Source of the DNA: Akkermansia muciniphila
GTDB lineage: Bacteria > Verrucomicrobiota > Verrucomicrobiia > Limisphaerales > BJHT01
NCBI GenBank assembly: GCA_945861535.1
Contig: CAMAUZ010000007.1
Coordinates: 62,001-126,000, forward strand
DNA: 64,000 nucleotides
Direction: 5' to 3'
The notes beneath the pieces were generated by a model, which was given only the letters and a program-made list of their open reading frames with translations, did not search any database and had not been told where the DNA came from. Positions 36,167 through 45,161 of the stretch are shown here, in pieces. The stretch's first letter is position 1; every line of letters begins with the position of its first letter. The translations under genes and the position numbers were made by a program.

Positions 36167-36272
36167 TTCTGTGATCCTTACAAATCCTCGCGAAGCGTTA
36201 CCTCAGATTCTGGGTTTTACCAAACAATTTTCGCACCGGCGCCACGGGAGCCGGACGATCCGCGGCGGGATA

Positions 36273-37430
36273 CTACCACAGTCGGCCTGCAATTTCCGGC
36301 GCGGATCTGAACGCCGCGCCCAGTTCCTTCAACCTGGCTCGCCGAACCTCTGGCGGGAACTCTCCCACCCGCGCGGCCTCGGCGTAAAACTGGGGGAGAT
36401 CCCCGCCGCACGCCTGCAACAAAGCCTGAAAACCCGGCACCAGCTCGTGATAGGTCGCCACGGTGTTCAATCGGGCGTTGTTCAATGGCAGCGCAAACCA
36501 CCGGTCATAGCCCGCGTACCCGCCCCACGAGGATTTCAGCGCCGCATAATCCCGGCGCAGTTGCGCGATGACTTCCACTTTGCCCGCCCGTCGCTCGGTG
36601 ACGGTCGCTGCATTTTCTTGCGGCGGGGCCACGGTCGCCTCGCCACCGGCATCACTCTCCCCATAAACGCGCCGCAACTGTTCCCGCGCCCCCTGCACCA
36701 GGCGCACGAACTGCCCCTGCCGATCCAGCGCGGTGCGATAATTCTCCCGGTCCGCCGCCCGCCCCACCGCCGGCAGCCATCGCCGCACTCCCTCCTCGCC
36801 GACCGCCGTGGCAAAAGCCTCGTTAAAATCCGTGTCCCCCTTCACGAACAGCCGCTGATGCCCCAACTCGTGAAACAACAACTGCGCCAGGTCGATCTCC
36901 GCGTGTTCCACAAACGTGTTCAACACCGGGTCCGCAAACCACCCCAGCGTCGAGTAGGCCCGCACGCCCTCCACATGCACATCCTGCCCCGCCAGCGTCG
37001 CCGCGTAGGCCCGCGCGTCGGCCTCGGCGAAAAACCCGCGATACTTCAGCCGCCCGACAATCGGATACCACCACGTCACCGGCTTCAGTGACAGTTCCGG
37101 CGTCGCATGTACATTCCACACCACGAACGGCCGCCCCACATCCACATACCGCTCGTAATGCCCGTTCACCGGCAGCTTCAACTCGCGCTCCGCGAATTCC
37201 CGCAAGCTCAACACCAGCCGCAGTTGGGTCTTCAGCTTTTCCGGCGTCTCCTCACCCACGAGCAATTTCCCGATCGGCTCCCGGTTTCTTAGAATCTGCC
37301 ACTGCCCCTTCGCCGCCTGTCGATAATACGCCGCAGTCTGGCAGCCCGCCGAAAGCGCGACGCCCGCCAGCAGCCCCGTCAACGCCAGCCAGCGCCGCGC
37401 CCACGCCGCAAAAGGACGCCGCTCCTTCAT
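36273..37430 (-). CDS. Putative zinc aminopeptidase lipoprotein (COG4324/PF10023-like)
   Basis: 385 residues. The signal peptide ends in a lipobox-like ALSAGC (position -3 is Ser, not the usual Leu). The zinc-binding motif HELGHQRLFVKGDTDFNEAF lies near residue 185 and supplies HExxH plus a downstream Glu. The upstream AYSTLGWFADPVL is the second family hallmark. The family is called 'predicted aminopeptidase' on motif grounds; peptidase activity has not been shown to my knowledge. It is probably anchored in the outer membrane facing the periplasm. Confidence 0.85.
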   Translation of the reverse strand: MKERRPFAAWARRWLALTGLLAGVALSAGCQTAAYYRQAAKGQWQILRNREPIGKLLVGEETPEKLKTQLRLVLSLREFAERELKLPVNGHYERYVDVGRPFVVWNVHATPELSLKPVTWWYPIVGRLKYRGFFAEADARAYAATLAGQDVHVEGVRAYSTLGWFADPVLNTFVEHAEIDLAQLLFHELGHQRLFVKGDTDFNEAFATAVGEEGVRRWLPAVGRAADRENYRTALDRQGQFVRLVQGAREQLRRVYGESDAGGEATVAPPQENAATVTERRAGKVEVIAQLRRDYAALKSSWGGYAGYDRWFALPLNNARLNTVATYHELVPGFQALLQACGGDLPQFYAEAARVGEFPPEVRRARLKELGAAFRSAPEIAGRLW

Positions 37431-37657
37431 TCATCACCCGCTTTCATTGTTCGCTTTCCGCAGTTCTCCCGCGCCCACCGCGCCGTTCAAGGGAGGCTTG
37501 GAATCGCAGCCCTTGTCAATGCCGGCCGCGTCGCACCATGCAATCCGGACGCATCGTTACACCGCCGGGGGACAGGAGGCGCCACGGACGGCGAGTGCGG
37601 TCGGCGTCTCCGCACAGCGAAAATACCGCCGCACTCCGGCGCGCGCGCACGGGGCTG

Positions 37658-37678
37658 TGGCGACGGGCCGTCGCCACC
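37658..37678. other. Short palindrome in the AsmA-like/aminopeptidase gap
   Basis: gtggcgacgg and ccgtcgccac are exact complements with one base between. It could be a weak terminator or a decayed repeat; there is no T-tract. The rest of 37431-37694 shows no gene. Confidence 0.4.
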
Positions 37679-37694
37679 GCAAGGAGTCGGCGGC

Positions 37695-40600
37695 TCAGGG
37701 GGTGGCGGGCGGCGTTGGTTCGTCGCTGCGCTGAAACATTTCCTTGAGGGTCTTGAAGGGGCGGAGAGGGAAGAGGAGGAATTTCGGAATGTACATTGGC
37801 TCGCTCTTGGGGTCGCCGAGGGTGCCGGTGACTTTGTACTCGAAGAGCTTGGTGAAGGGGGTGAGGACGAAGCCGACGAGGCGCGGAATGAGCGAGGCGT
37901 CGCGGAAGAGCTGGGCCTCGACGCCGGCGTTGATGCGGCCGTCGAAATCGACGGTGCCGTGGTACTGGAGGCGCACGGGCGCGGCGCGGATTTCGAGGTC
38001 CTTGGTGTTGATGACGCTGTTGGTCATGAAGTAGGTGCCGGCGGCCTCCTTGGCGCGGCTGGTGCCGAGGCCGGGGGCGATGCTGTTGAGGATGGGCGAG
38101 AAGATTCCAAAAATCGGGGCCTGCCAGATGAGGCCGTCGTGGAGTTGGGCGGTGCCGAAGCCCTGCCAGCTTTTCAGGTCGAGGGTGTTGGCGTTGGTGA
38201 CGTGGATGTTGGCGGAGAGCCGGCCTTCGAATTTGTTGGTCGGGTTGACGAGGTCGCCCATGAGGAGGTGGAAGTTGCAGTTGGTGACGAGCGTGGTGAA
38301 GCGGAAGGGCGTGCTGCCGCGCGGCTCGAAACGGAAGAAGGCGTCACCGTGCAGCGTGCCCTGATAAAAATCGCCGAGGATGTTGGTGATCGCGAGGGTG
38401 TTGGTGACCCAGTGGGCGTGGGCTTTGACGCGGGTGAGGTTGAACCAGCGCCAGTTGAAACGGCCGCCGTCGATCTCGAAGTGCATGTCGGTGTCGTCGC
38501 TGTGCCGGGTGTTGAGCGAGCCGTTGAGGCGGACGGTGGGCGGGTCGAGGAAGTGATAATCTTCGACGGCGCGCGTGGTCTCGGGGCCGATCATGGTGGT
38601 GACGGCCAGCGGCGGGAGCGTGGAGAAGAGGTTCGAGAGATAGAGGCGGTCGGTTTTGAAATCGAGCGAGATGGCGTCGGCGGAGCCGTAACGTTCGCCG
38701 CGCGCGATGTGGACCTGGGTGAGGTGGAGCGCCTGGTTGGTGACAAGGATATGGGCGCGGGCGTTGGTAAAAGCCTCGCCGCGATAGCTAAAGTTGCTGA
38801 TCGCGCCGCGGGCGGAGACGGCGGTGTTTTCGAGGTTGGTCCAGTTGCCGCTGAAGGCCGCGTCGAGGGTGGGCGGCTCCGGGATTCTGGCGAACTGGAG
38901 GAAATCCCGCGCGCCCTTGCCGAGCAGGGGCGCGAGGTCGAGCGGCTGAATCTGGCTGCGGGCATGGCCGCGAAATTCCTGCGTGACGAGGTGCGTGGCG
39001 ATGTTCCCGGTGACGCTGCCCTCGCTGCGGCGGACGGCGAAGGCGGGGAGGCTGAGGAGCTGGTTGGTGATCGCGAGCGTGGTGGTGAAGGCTTGGAACG
39101 CGAGGCCGCGCACGCTGCCGGGGCCGAGGGCGAAGGCGCCGTCGCCGCGCAGGGACGCGAGGAGCGTGGGCGAGGCATTCGCCGCGCTGGTGGCGGTGTT
39201 GGTGACATTGGCCGAGGCGGTGGTGGGCGCGGCGGGCGCGGTGTTGGTGGTCCACGGCGGGAGCACGACGGCGGCGGCGACGCGGAGGGCGGGCGGTTTT
39301 TCCCACGAGAAATCGTTCAGATACGGCTGGTGATTGGTGGCGAGCAGCGGGCCGAGGGAGCGGAGTTCAAAGTTGGATTCGAGCGCGCCACGCAGTTCGC
39401 GCGTGGCGACGTCGAGGCGGCCGGTGGCGGTGAGCGCGCCGCCGTAGAGATCGAGCTTGAGATGATTGACGGTCAGCTCGGGGGCCTGCCACTGGCCGGA
39501 GCAGTTGATTTTCTCGACGACGAGATTGGTGCGGCGGAGGTCGGTGAAGAGCCACTCCCAGTCGATCGAGAACGGCTCGAGGTCAGCCCACAAACCCCAG
39601 TCCCGGGTGGCGGTGCGCGGTTTGTCAGAGCGCTGCGAGATGTGGCCGCTGAGGAGGGCGTTGGTGGCGGTGCCCCACGGCGTGACGGGGCGCTGGAGGC
39701 TGGCCTGGAACGAGGCGAGTTCGGGTTGGAAGCTGTCGGTGGCGGGATGGGTGAGCTGGCCGCTGGCCATGAATTCCGGGGCTTGGATCCATTTCGTCGC
39801 GAGACCGGCGCCTTTCACGGTGATGGCGGATTGGTAGAAGTTCGTGCGCGTCGCAGCGGGGACGCTGTCGCCGTTGATCTGGAGCGCGGCGGCGTTGCCC
39901 CAGCGGGAGCGGGTGTCTTTGAGCGTGAGATTCCAATCGGCGCGGAAGGCGGCGTCGTTGGTGAAGCCGGGGATCTGGACGTGGAGGCTGGCCTGGCTGG
40001 CACCGGCCCATTCGGTCTTGAAGCCATCGACGACCGCGCGGAGTTCGGCGGCGAAGGCGGTGTTGGTGCCGGGCACGGGGAGGCGCTGGAGATCGCCGGA
40101 GAGCTGCCAGTTGCGGCCGTGGCCCCAGCGGTTGGTGGCGTCGGAGAGGCTGATCTGCCAGTGCGATTTGAAGTCGGCGAGGTTGGTGAGGTTGCCGCTG
40201 TATTGCAGGTTCATGCGGGCCATCTGCACCTGGCCCCAGGCGGGGCCGTGCGCGTGGTCGGCCTTGAGGACGAGGCTGGCGGCGAGCTGGTTGTTGGTGC
40301 CGCGCACGCGCTGGACCTCGCCGAGGATCGTGAGGTTGCGCCAGTCGGCGTGCGGCGAACGGGCGGCGGGAGCCTGGATTTTCAACTCGGCGATGATGTC
40401 CTCGTGCGGCTGCGCGTCCCCGTGGATCGTCAGTTGAATTTCCGGCGGTTGCGAGAATTGGAAGCGCTGCACTTCGCCCAAAATCTGGCTGAGCTGCTGT
40501 TCGGTGTTCTGGCTGGCGGGCGAGGTGCGGGCGAGGGCGATGCGTTCGCCGAGGCGCGAGGCGTTGGTGAGAACACCGGAGACGAGGAGTTTGCTGCCGA

Positions 40601-41093
40601 GACTTTCGGCCTGCAACTGGGTGAGCCGCCACAGGTCGCCGGCCTCGAAGGCGAGGTGGCCGTGGAGATGCTCGACGACGAATTCGCGCGGGGGCTGGTT
40701 GGTGGCGCGGAGCGGCCAGACGAGGCGGGCTTCGTGGAGCGTGACGGAGTCGAGATGGAACTGGCGGTGCCGGACGGCGGACCAGTCCACGCCGAGCGTG
40801 ACCTCGGCGATGGTCATCTGGACGGTGCTCGCGGGATCGGCGCGGGCGACGACGACGTTCTGCCCGACGATGCCGCGGAACCAGCGCAGGCGCAGGGTCT
40901 CGAAGCGCAGTTCGAGGCCGTGTTCGCGTAGTTCGGCGACCACGCGGCGCTTGGCGAAATCGGGCAGGCCGACGCGGTCCAAATAAATGAGGGCGCAGAG
41001 AACGACGAGAACGAGGAGCCAGACACAGATGCGCACCCAGCGAAACGCGCGCGCGAATTTCTGGCGGGACGTTCTGGGTTTGCGCGGCGGCAT
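37695..41093 (-). CDS. AsmA-like protein (AsmA C-terminal family)
   Basis: 1132 residues. An N-terminal membrane helix (WVRICVWLLVLVVLCALIYL) is followed by a long beta-rich periplasmic body and an Ala/Thr-rich linker near residue 640 (TTASANVTNTATSAANA). The C-terminal 300 residues fit the AsmA_2 domain: GLGTSRAKEAAGTYFMTNSV, LEIRAAPVRLQYHGTVDFDG and LFEYKVTGTLGDPKSEPMYI. AsmA-type proteins are thought to form bridges that carry phospholipids between membranes. It follows the DUF4340 gene by 3 nt and belongs to the same operon as the ABC exporter upstream. Confidence 0.8.
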   Translation of the reverse strand: MPPRKPRTSRQKFARAFRWVRICVWLLVLVVLCALIYLDRVGLPDFAKRRVVAELREHGLELRFETLRLRWFRGIVGQNVVVARADPASTVQMTIAEVTLGVDWSAVRHRQFHLDSVTLHEARLVWPLRATNQPPREFVVEHLHGHLAFEAGDLWRLTQLQAESLGSKLLVSGVLTNASRLGERIALARTSPASQNTEQQLSQILGEVQRFQFSQPPEIQLTIHGDAQPHEDIIAELKIQAPAARSPHADWRNLTILGEVQRVRGTNNQLAASLVLKADHAHGPAWGQVQMARMNLQYSGNLTNLADFKSHWQISLSDATNRWGHGRNWQLSGDLQRLPVPGTNTAFAAELRAVVDGFKTEWAGASQASLHVQIPGFTNDAAFRADWNLTLKDTRSRWGNAAALQINGDSVPAATRTNFYQSAITVKGAGLATKWIQAPEFMASGQLTHPATDSFQPELASFQASLQRPVTPWGTATNALLSGHISQRSDKPRTATRDWGLWADLEPFSIDWEWLFTDLRRTNLVVEKINCSGQWQAPELTVNHLKLDLYGGALTATGRLDVATRELRGALESNFELRSLGPLLATNHQPYLNDFSWEKPPALRVAAAVVLPPWTTNTAPAAPTTASANVTNTATSAANASPTLLASLRGDGAFALGPGSVRGLAFQAFTTTLAITNQLLSLPAFAVRRSEGSVTGNIATHLVTQEFRGHARSQIQPLDLAPLLGKGARDFLQFARIPEPPTLDAAFSGNWTNLENTAVSARGAISNFSYRGEAFTNARAHILVTNQALHLTQVHIARGERYGSADAISLDFKTDRLYLSNLFSTLPPLAVTTMIGPETTRAVEDYHFLDPPTVRLNGSLNTRHSDDTDMHFEIDGGRFNWRWFNLTRVKAHAHWVTNTLAITNILGDFYQGTLHGDAFFRFEPRGSTPFRFTTLVTNCNFHLLMGDLVNPTNKFEGRLSANIHVTNANTLDLKSWQGFGTAQLHDGLIWQAPIFGIFSPILNSIAPGLGTSRAKEAAGTYFMTNSVINTKDLEIRAAPVRLQYHGTVDFDGRINAGVEAQLFRDASLIPRLVGFVLTPFTKLFEYKVTGTLGDPKSEPMYIPKFLLFPLRPFKTLKEMFQRSDEPTPPATP

Positions 41094-41096
41094 GGG

Positions 41097-42920
41097 TCAG
41101 GGCGGCGGCGTAGGAATGCTGAGATACGGGGCGACGAAATCCACGTAGAGCCGGGGCGGACACTCGAAGATGACGGGCTGGCCGTCGAACACGACGGTCG
41201 CGTAGGGCCGGCGCGCCGGGGACCAGCGGCCGAACTCGACGGTGTGGGTGCGCGGGGCGCCGCCGCCGCTGACCTGGACGGAAATTTTGTGCGCGACGTT
41301 AGTGAAGCCGTACATGGCCAGGCGGTTGGTGCCTTGTGAAACCCACGACTCGGCGCGGAGCTGGCCGAGGCGGTGCAGGGATTCCTCGAGGGCGGCGGCG
41401 GTGACTAGATCAAGCGGGCCGTTGGTGTTGGCCCATTCGCCGGCGGAGTTGCGGGCGATTTTTTTCTCGCGCCCCTGCTGCGTGATGGTGACGGCGTGGG
41501 CGTTGGTGCCGGCGAAGTTCCAGATCTGGCGGTCGCGCAATTGATACAGCGCCGTCGGGAGCCTTTCGGCGTCGCCGCGCGGGACGACATAGACGGAGGA
41601 CTCGTCGTGCCGGCGCGCGTAGATGCGGTCTTTCTCGCGGGTGCCGAAATCGAGCTGCGCGAGAATCTGGTTGGTGGGCACGCCGGCGGCGTTGGTGCGC
41701 GCGGTGAGGAGCGTGTAGCGGCGCAGCGGCGAGGCGAGGCCGTAGGCGGCGAAATCGGTGACGACTTCCTTGGCCAGCTCGACGGCCTCCAACTGCGCGA
41801 GGCCGCGAAGGAGATCGGAGACGATGTTGGTGTCGGCGGCGAAGTTGAGCGGCTCGACAACGCGCCAGGTGTCGTTGGTCTGGCGGCGCAGGGCGAAATG
41901 GTCGTCGCCCTGGATTTCAATCACGTCCGGGCCGGTGGCGGGCAGCGGGTCGAGGAGGTGATGTTCCGCAAAATCCCAGTAGGGCGCGCGCAGGGGATCG
42001 AGCCAGGCGCGTGGCACGGCGACGATGTTCGTGTGGCTGAGGCGGCGGGCGAAAACGAGCGTCGCGTCGTTGGTGGGGCTTTTGCCGAATTGCACGGCGA
42101 GCAGGCGGTTGGTGCCGGCGGCAAAGCTCAGCTCGGCTTCGGGCGTGAGCAGGCCGAAGGGATCGGGATCAATCTGCGGATCGTCGCTGACGAACTGCTG
42201 CACGGGCCAGCGCTGGAGGTGTTCGAGGAGCTGCCCGAAGCGCGGGTTGTCGGCGCGCTTGGTGGGCTGCGGCAGGGTGAGGCGCCAGAGCTGGTTGGTG
42301 GCGTCACGTTGCAGCTCGAGCTGGCGCGGGCCGATGCGGATGTTGACCCGGTTGAAGTTCACGCCGGCCAAGTCGAGGAACGCGGGGCTGCGCCAGTCGG
42401 TGCTCGTGCGCGGGAGCTGGTCGAGCAGCGCGGCCTCGACAACGTGGATGGCGTTGGAGTCGCCGAGGCGCGCGTAGAATTCGTTGCCGATGGCGGTGCG
42501 GGCGCCGAGGCGCAGTTCGGTGCGGTCGTTGCCGAGTTGCAGGCGGATGACGGCGCGCGGGGGATTCAGGCCGTAGTTGGTGAGCCCGCCGGGCTGGGCC
42601 TGCCAGGTGGCCTCGGGGATGAGCGTACGCCAGCGCAATTCCGCGGTGGCGCGGGCGAGGGCTTCGATGGGCGTGGCGAGCGCGGGGTAGTTGAGCGGCG
42701 CGGTGAGGAGCCAGGCCTCGTTGGTGCGCTGGGCGCGGAGGGTGAGTTTGTCGAAGGCGACCTCGACCTGCGTGACGAGCGCGGGTTTCAGGTCGGGGAA
42801 CAGGCGCGCGAGTTTCGCGGGCGCGGTCGAGGTTTCCTCAGTGCGGCGCTCGAAGAACACGATGAAGAGGAACAGCGCCACCGCGGTGAGCACGAGCCAT
42901 TGGGTCGTCTTGGTGTTCAT
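41097..42920 (-). CDS. DUF4340 domain protein
   Basis: 607 residues. A membrane helix lies at the N terminus (MNTKTTQWLVLTAVALFLFI), followed by the DUF4340 repeats. Each begins with a block such as YGLNPPRAVIRLQLGNDRTE or GLASPLRRYTLLTARTNAAG, followed by FYARLGDSNAIHVVEAALLD or IYARRHDESSVYVVPRGDAE. These proteins are regularly encoded next to Gld-type ABC exporters, as here, and are taken to be periplasmic partners. Upstream of this Met the open frame runs 30 codons into repeat family D, which I exclude. Confidence 0.85.
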   Translation of the reverse strand: MNTKTTQWLVLTAVALFLFIVFFERRTEETSTAPAKLARLFPDLKPALVTQVEVAFDKLTLRAQRTNEAWLLTAPLNYPALATPIEALARATAELRWRTLIPEATWQAQPGGLTNYGLNPPRAVIRLQLGNDRTELRLGARTAIGNEFYARLGDSNAIHVVEAALLDQLPRTSTDWRSPAFLDLAGVNFNRVNIRIGPRQLELQRDATNQLWRLTLPQPTKRADNPRFGQLLEHLQRWPVQQFVSDDPQIDPDPFGLLTPEAELSFAAGTNRLLAVQFGKSPTNDATLVFARRLSHTNIVAVPRAWLDPLRAPYWDFAEHHLLDPLPATGPDVIEIQGDDHFALRRQTNDTWRVVEPLNFAADTNIVSDLLRGLAQLEAVELAKEVVTDFAAYGLASPLRRYTLLTARTNAAGVPTNQILAQLDFGTREKDRIYARRHDESSVYVVPRGDAERLPTALYQLRDRQIWNFAGTNAHAVTITQQGREKKIARNSAGEWANTNGPLDLVTAAALEESLHRLGQLRAESWVSQGTNRLAMYGFTNVAHKISVQVSGGGAPRTHTVEFGRWSPARRPYATVVFDGQPVIFECPPRLYVDFVAPYLSIPTPPP

Positions 42921-42957
42921 GCGGCGGGGTGGTGCGGGACCGACGGAGAGGGGAAAT

Positions 42958-42992
42958 TGAAACCACGGATGGACACGGATGGACACGGATAG
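42958..42992. repeat. Repeat family D, tandem
   Basis: accacggatggacacggatg followed directly by a second gacacggat unit. A related single unit ends ogt at 1259-1281. It lies between the real DUF4340 start and a second, dead copy of that start. Confidence 0.75.
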
Positions 42993-43006
42993 GGGACGGG
43001 CCGCAG

Positions 43007-43030
43007 CCATTTGGGCGTTTTGGTGTTCAT
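43007..43030 (-). pseudogene. Duplicated start of the DUF4340 gene
   Basis: On the minus strand these 24 nt read MNTKTPKW and match the real gene start (MNTKTTQW, 42897-42920) at 21 of 24 positions. Similarity continues about 15 nt upstream of both ATGs. The frame from here stops after about 37 codons. The two starts are exactly 110 nt apart, with repeat family D between them. Confidence 0.7.
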
Positions 43031-43078
43031 GCGGCAGGGCGGTGGTGGAATTGGAACGCCAGACCGACTGACTGAATT

Positions 43079-43651
43079 GACCACAGAGACACGATGAACA
43101 CAGAGGAGGGCAGCCGGAATCGAACGGGTTTGGAGCGCCATTCCCGCGCCGATGGTTTCCCTGTGCCAGTGCGCGGGGCGCCCGGTTCCAGTCCCGGAGG
43201 GACGCCGGAGGAGATTAGCCGGGGGCAAGTCCGCCCCAGCGGACGCCGCCCCCGGACACCGTGCCAGGTGGCTCCGTGCCCCAGCGGGGCATCGAAGAAA
43301 TGGGCCGGGTTCCACGCCACTCACTGGCGACGCGATCTGCCCGAGGCGACGAGCGGGGGCGGAGAAGCTGCGGTCCGCGCGAGGCCAATAAATTCTCCGA
43401 TGCCCCGCTGGGGCATGTCTTGTTCGGCGTGGTAACCGGGGGCTGCGCCCGCTGACGCGGACTTGCCCCCGGCTAATATCCTGCGGTGTCCCTCCGGGAC
43501 GAAGAGCCAAGCGTCGGCGACAATCCTCCGCTGATCTCACGGTCGCCAGCGCGAAGGAAAAAACGTCGCGTTGCGCAGGGACACCCCAGAGATGCAGCAC
43601 CGAGATCTCCCTCCTTTGCTTCTTCTCTGTGTTCATCGCGTCTCTGTGGTC
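43079..43651. repeat. Composite inverted-repeat element (family C termini, family M interior)
   Basis: Termini 43079-43105 and 43625-43651 are complements at 26 of 27 positions and equal the arms at 8540-8666. Inside, a second inverted repeat (43191-43234 with 43457-43500, 41 of 44 paired; core tagccgggggcaagtccgc) surrounds a third (tgccccagcggggcatcgaa near 43273, complement near 43397). It sits between the GldG-like and DUF4340 genes of one operon. No coding sequence is recognisable. Confidence 0.9.
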
Positions 43652-43671
43652 AAATTTCCCCGGCCGTGGAT

Positions 43672-45156
43672 TCAGTAGCGGCGGCGGAACCAGACCAGCG
43701 CGCCGAGCAGCAGGACGCCGCCGGGCAGGCCGGCCAGCACGAGCCAGCGGAGGTTGCGCATCTGGCCCTGGGTGACGGTGAGCGTGTATTCGGTGATCTT
43801 GCGCGGGCCGATTCCGCCGAGGAGCTGCGAGCGGTCGAGGAGCCAGTTGACGGCGTGCCAGGCGAAGTCGCGGTTGGCGGCGGCCTCAAGGAGTTTGTTG
43901 CCGAGAAAAAAGGAGTCGCCGGTGATGACCATGCGGGTCGAGCCGCGGTCGAGGTTCACGTCTTTGATGCTGCCTTTCTCGACGGCCACCATGAGCGGGA
44001 TCGCGCCGACCGGATCGGTGGCGGGGTTCGGGCGGGGCACGCCGTCGCGGACGTCGTTGACCGCGATGCCCTCGGGGCTGGAGGTGGCGAGTTCAACGAC
44101 CTGCGGGGCGTCGGCGCCCTGCGGCCCGGCGCGCTTGAGGACCGGGCGGGGCAGGATCAACTGGAGCGGAAGCTGCGCCTGCGCGAGCGCGCCGACGACC
44201 GGATGCGCGCCGTAACTGCCGACGATGACCGAGCTGTTGCTGCGGGATTTCTTTTCATCGACGACGACGCCTTCGCCGAAGTCCACGCCCCATTTGGAGA
44301 GCAGGCGTTCGAGGCCGGTGCGGGACTGGTAATTGAGCAGGAGAAAGAGGCGGCCGCCCTTGTTGAGGAAGCGGTCGAGCTTGTCGATTTCGCCGAGGTC
44401 GAAGGCGCGCGTGGGACCGGCGATGATGAGCAGTTGGGTGTCGGCGGGGACGTCGTTGGTTTCGGCGAGGCTGAGCGGGGAAATCTGGATGCCGTTTTCG
44501 CGCAGCAGGCTGGTGAAGCGGCCGTAGCCGTAGTCGCTGAGCGAGTTGGTGCGATCGTGTTCGCCGTGCCCGACGAGGAAGGCGGCGCGCAGGGTCTGAG
44601 GGTCTGCGACGGTGCGGATGGCGGAGGTGAAGAGACGCTCGCCGAGGAAGGCCTTGCGTTTGACCTCGTTGCTTTCGCCGCTGATGACCTTCGAGATGTC
44701 GTAATCGGAGAGGTCGGATTGCGCGACGATCTTGGTCTTGCCGCGGCACTCGAAGATGACGAGGTCCTTGGCCTGCGGCGGGAGCTTGTATTGGTTTTTG
44801 ATCAACTCGGCCTTGGCGGGTTCGACGACGTAGTTGACGACGTCGAGTGAGAGCCTGGTCGGGTTGAGGAGCGTGTATTCCTTGAGCAACTGCGACACGG
44901 GCCCGTAGAGCGTTTCGTCGGGATCGTAGTAGAGGATGATTTTCACCGGCTCGGGCAGCGACTGGAGCACCTGGACGGTGAGGGTGGAGAGTTGCTCCTT
45001 GGCGGCGAACGACAGCGGCAGGCGCGTGAAATGGCGGCTCGCGAGATAATTCAGCATGGTCATCACCGCGAGGAAGGCGATGACCGAGACGAGCGTGTTG
45101 GTGCCCACGCCCCATTTGCGGCCCGGCGAAAAGCTGTTGGGTGAATCGGCGTCCAT
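43672..45156 (-). CDS. GldG-like ABC-exporter auxiliary protein
   Basis: 494 residues with a membrane helix at each end (TLVSVIAFLAVMTMLNYLAS near the N terminus, and NLRWLVLAGLPGGVLLLGAL before a final WFRRRY). The region between matches the ABC_transp_aux / GldG fold: VKIILYYDPDETLYGPVSQL, AAFLVGHGEHDRTNSLSDYG and LIIAGPTRAFDLGEIDKLDR. In gliding Bacteroidetes GldG works with GldA and GldF; outside them the role is unknown. I start it at MDADSPNSF; the upstream open frame is a shadow of the permease gene. It follows the permease by 5 nt. Confidence 0.88.
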   Translation of the reverse strand: MDADSPNSFSPGRKWGVGTNTLVSVIAFLAVMTMLNYLASRHFTRLPLSFAAKEQLSTLTVQVLQSLPEPVKIILYYDPDETLYGPVSQLLKEYTLLNPTRLSLDVVNYVVEPAKAELIKNQYKLPPQAKDLVIFECRGKTKIVAQSDLSDYDISKVISGESNEVKRKAFLGERLFTSAIRTVADPQTLRAAFLVGHGEHDRTNSLSDYGYGRFTSLLRENGIQISPLSLAETNDVPADTQLLIIAGPTRAFDLGEIDKLDRFLNKGGRLFLLLNYQSRTGLERLLSKWGVDFGEGVVVDEKKSRSNSSVIVGSYGAHPVVGALAQAQLPLQLILPRPVLKRAGPQGADAPQVVELATSSPEGIAVNDVRDGVPRPNPATDPVGAIPLMVAVEKGSIKDVNLDRGSTRMVITGDSFFLGNKLLEAAANRDFAWHAVNWLLDRSQLLGGIGPRKITEYTLTVTQGQMRNLRWLVLAGLPGGVLLLGALVWFRRRY

Positions 45157-45161
45157 GGCGG

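Noticed and set aside
37959-40931. A 990-codon open frame on the plus strand opposite the AsmA-like gene
   Set aside because: High G+C leaves the complementary frame open; composition is an unnatural Val/Glu/Gly/Asp mix and no domain is seen. The minus-strand protein has clear AsmA features.
43101-43127. A tRNA gene
   Set aside because: Only a T-arm-like piece is present; no D-arm, anticodon arm or 5' acceptor strand can be found.
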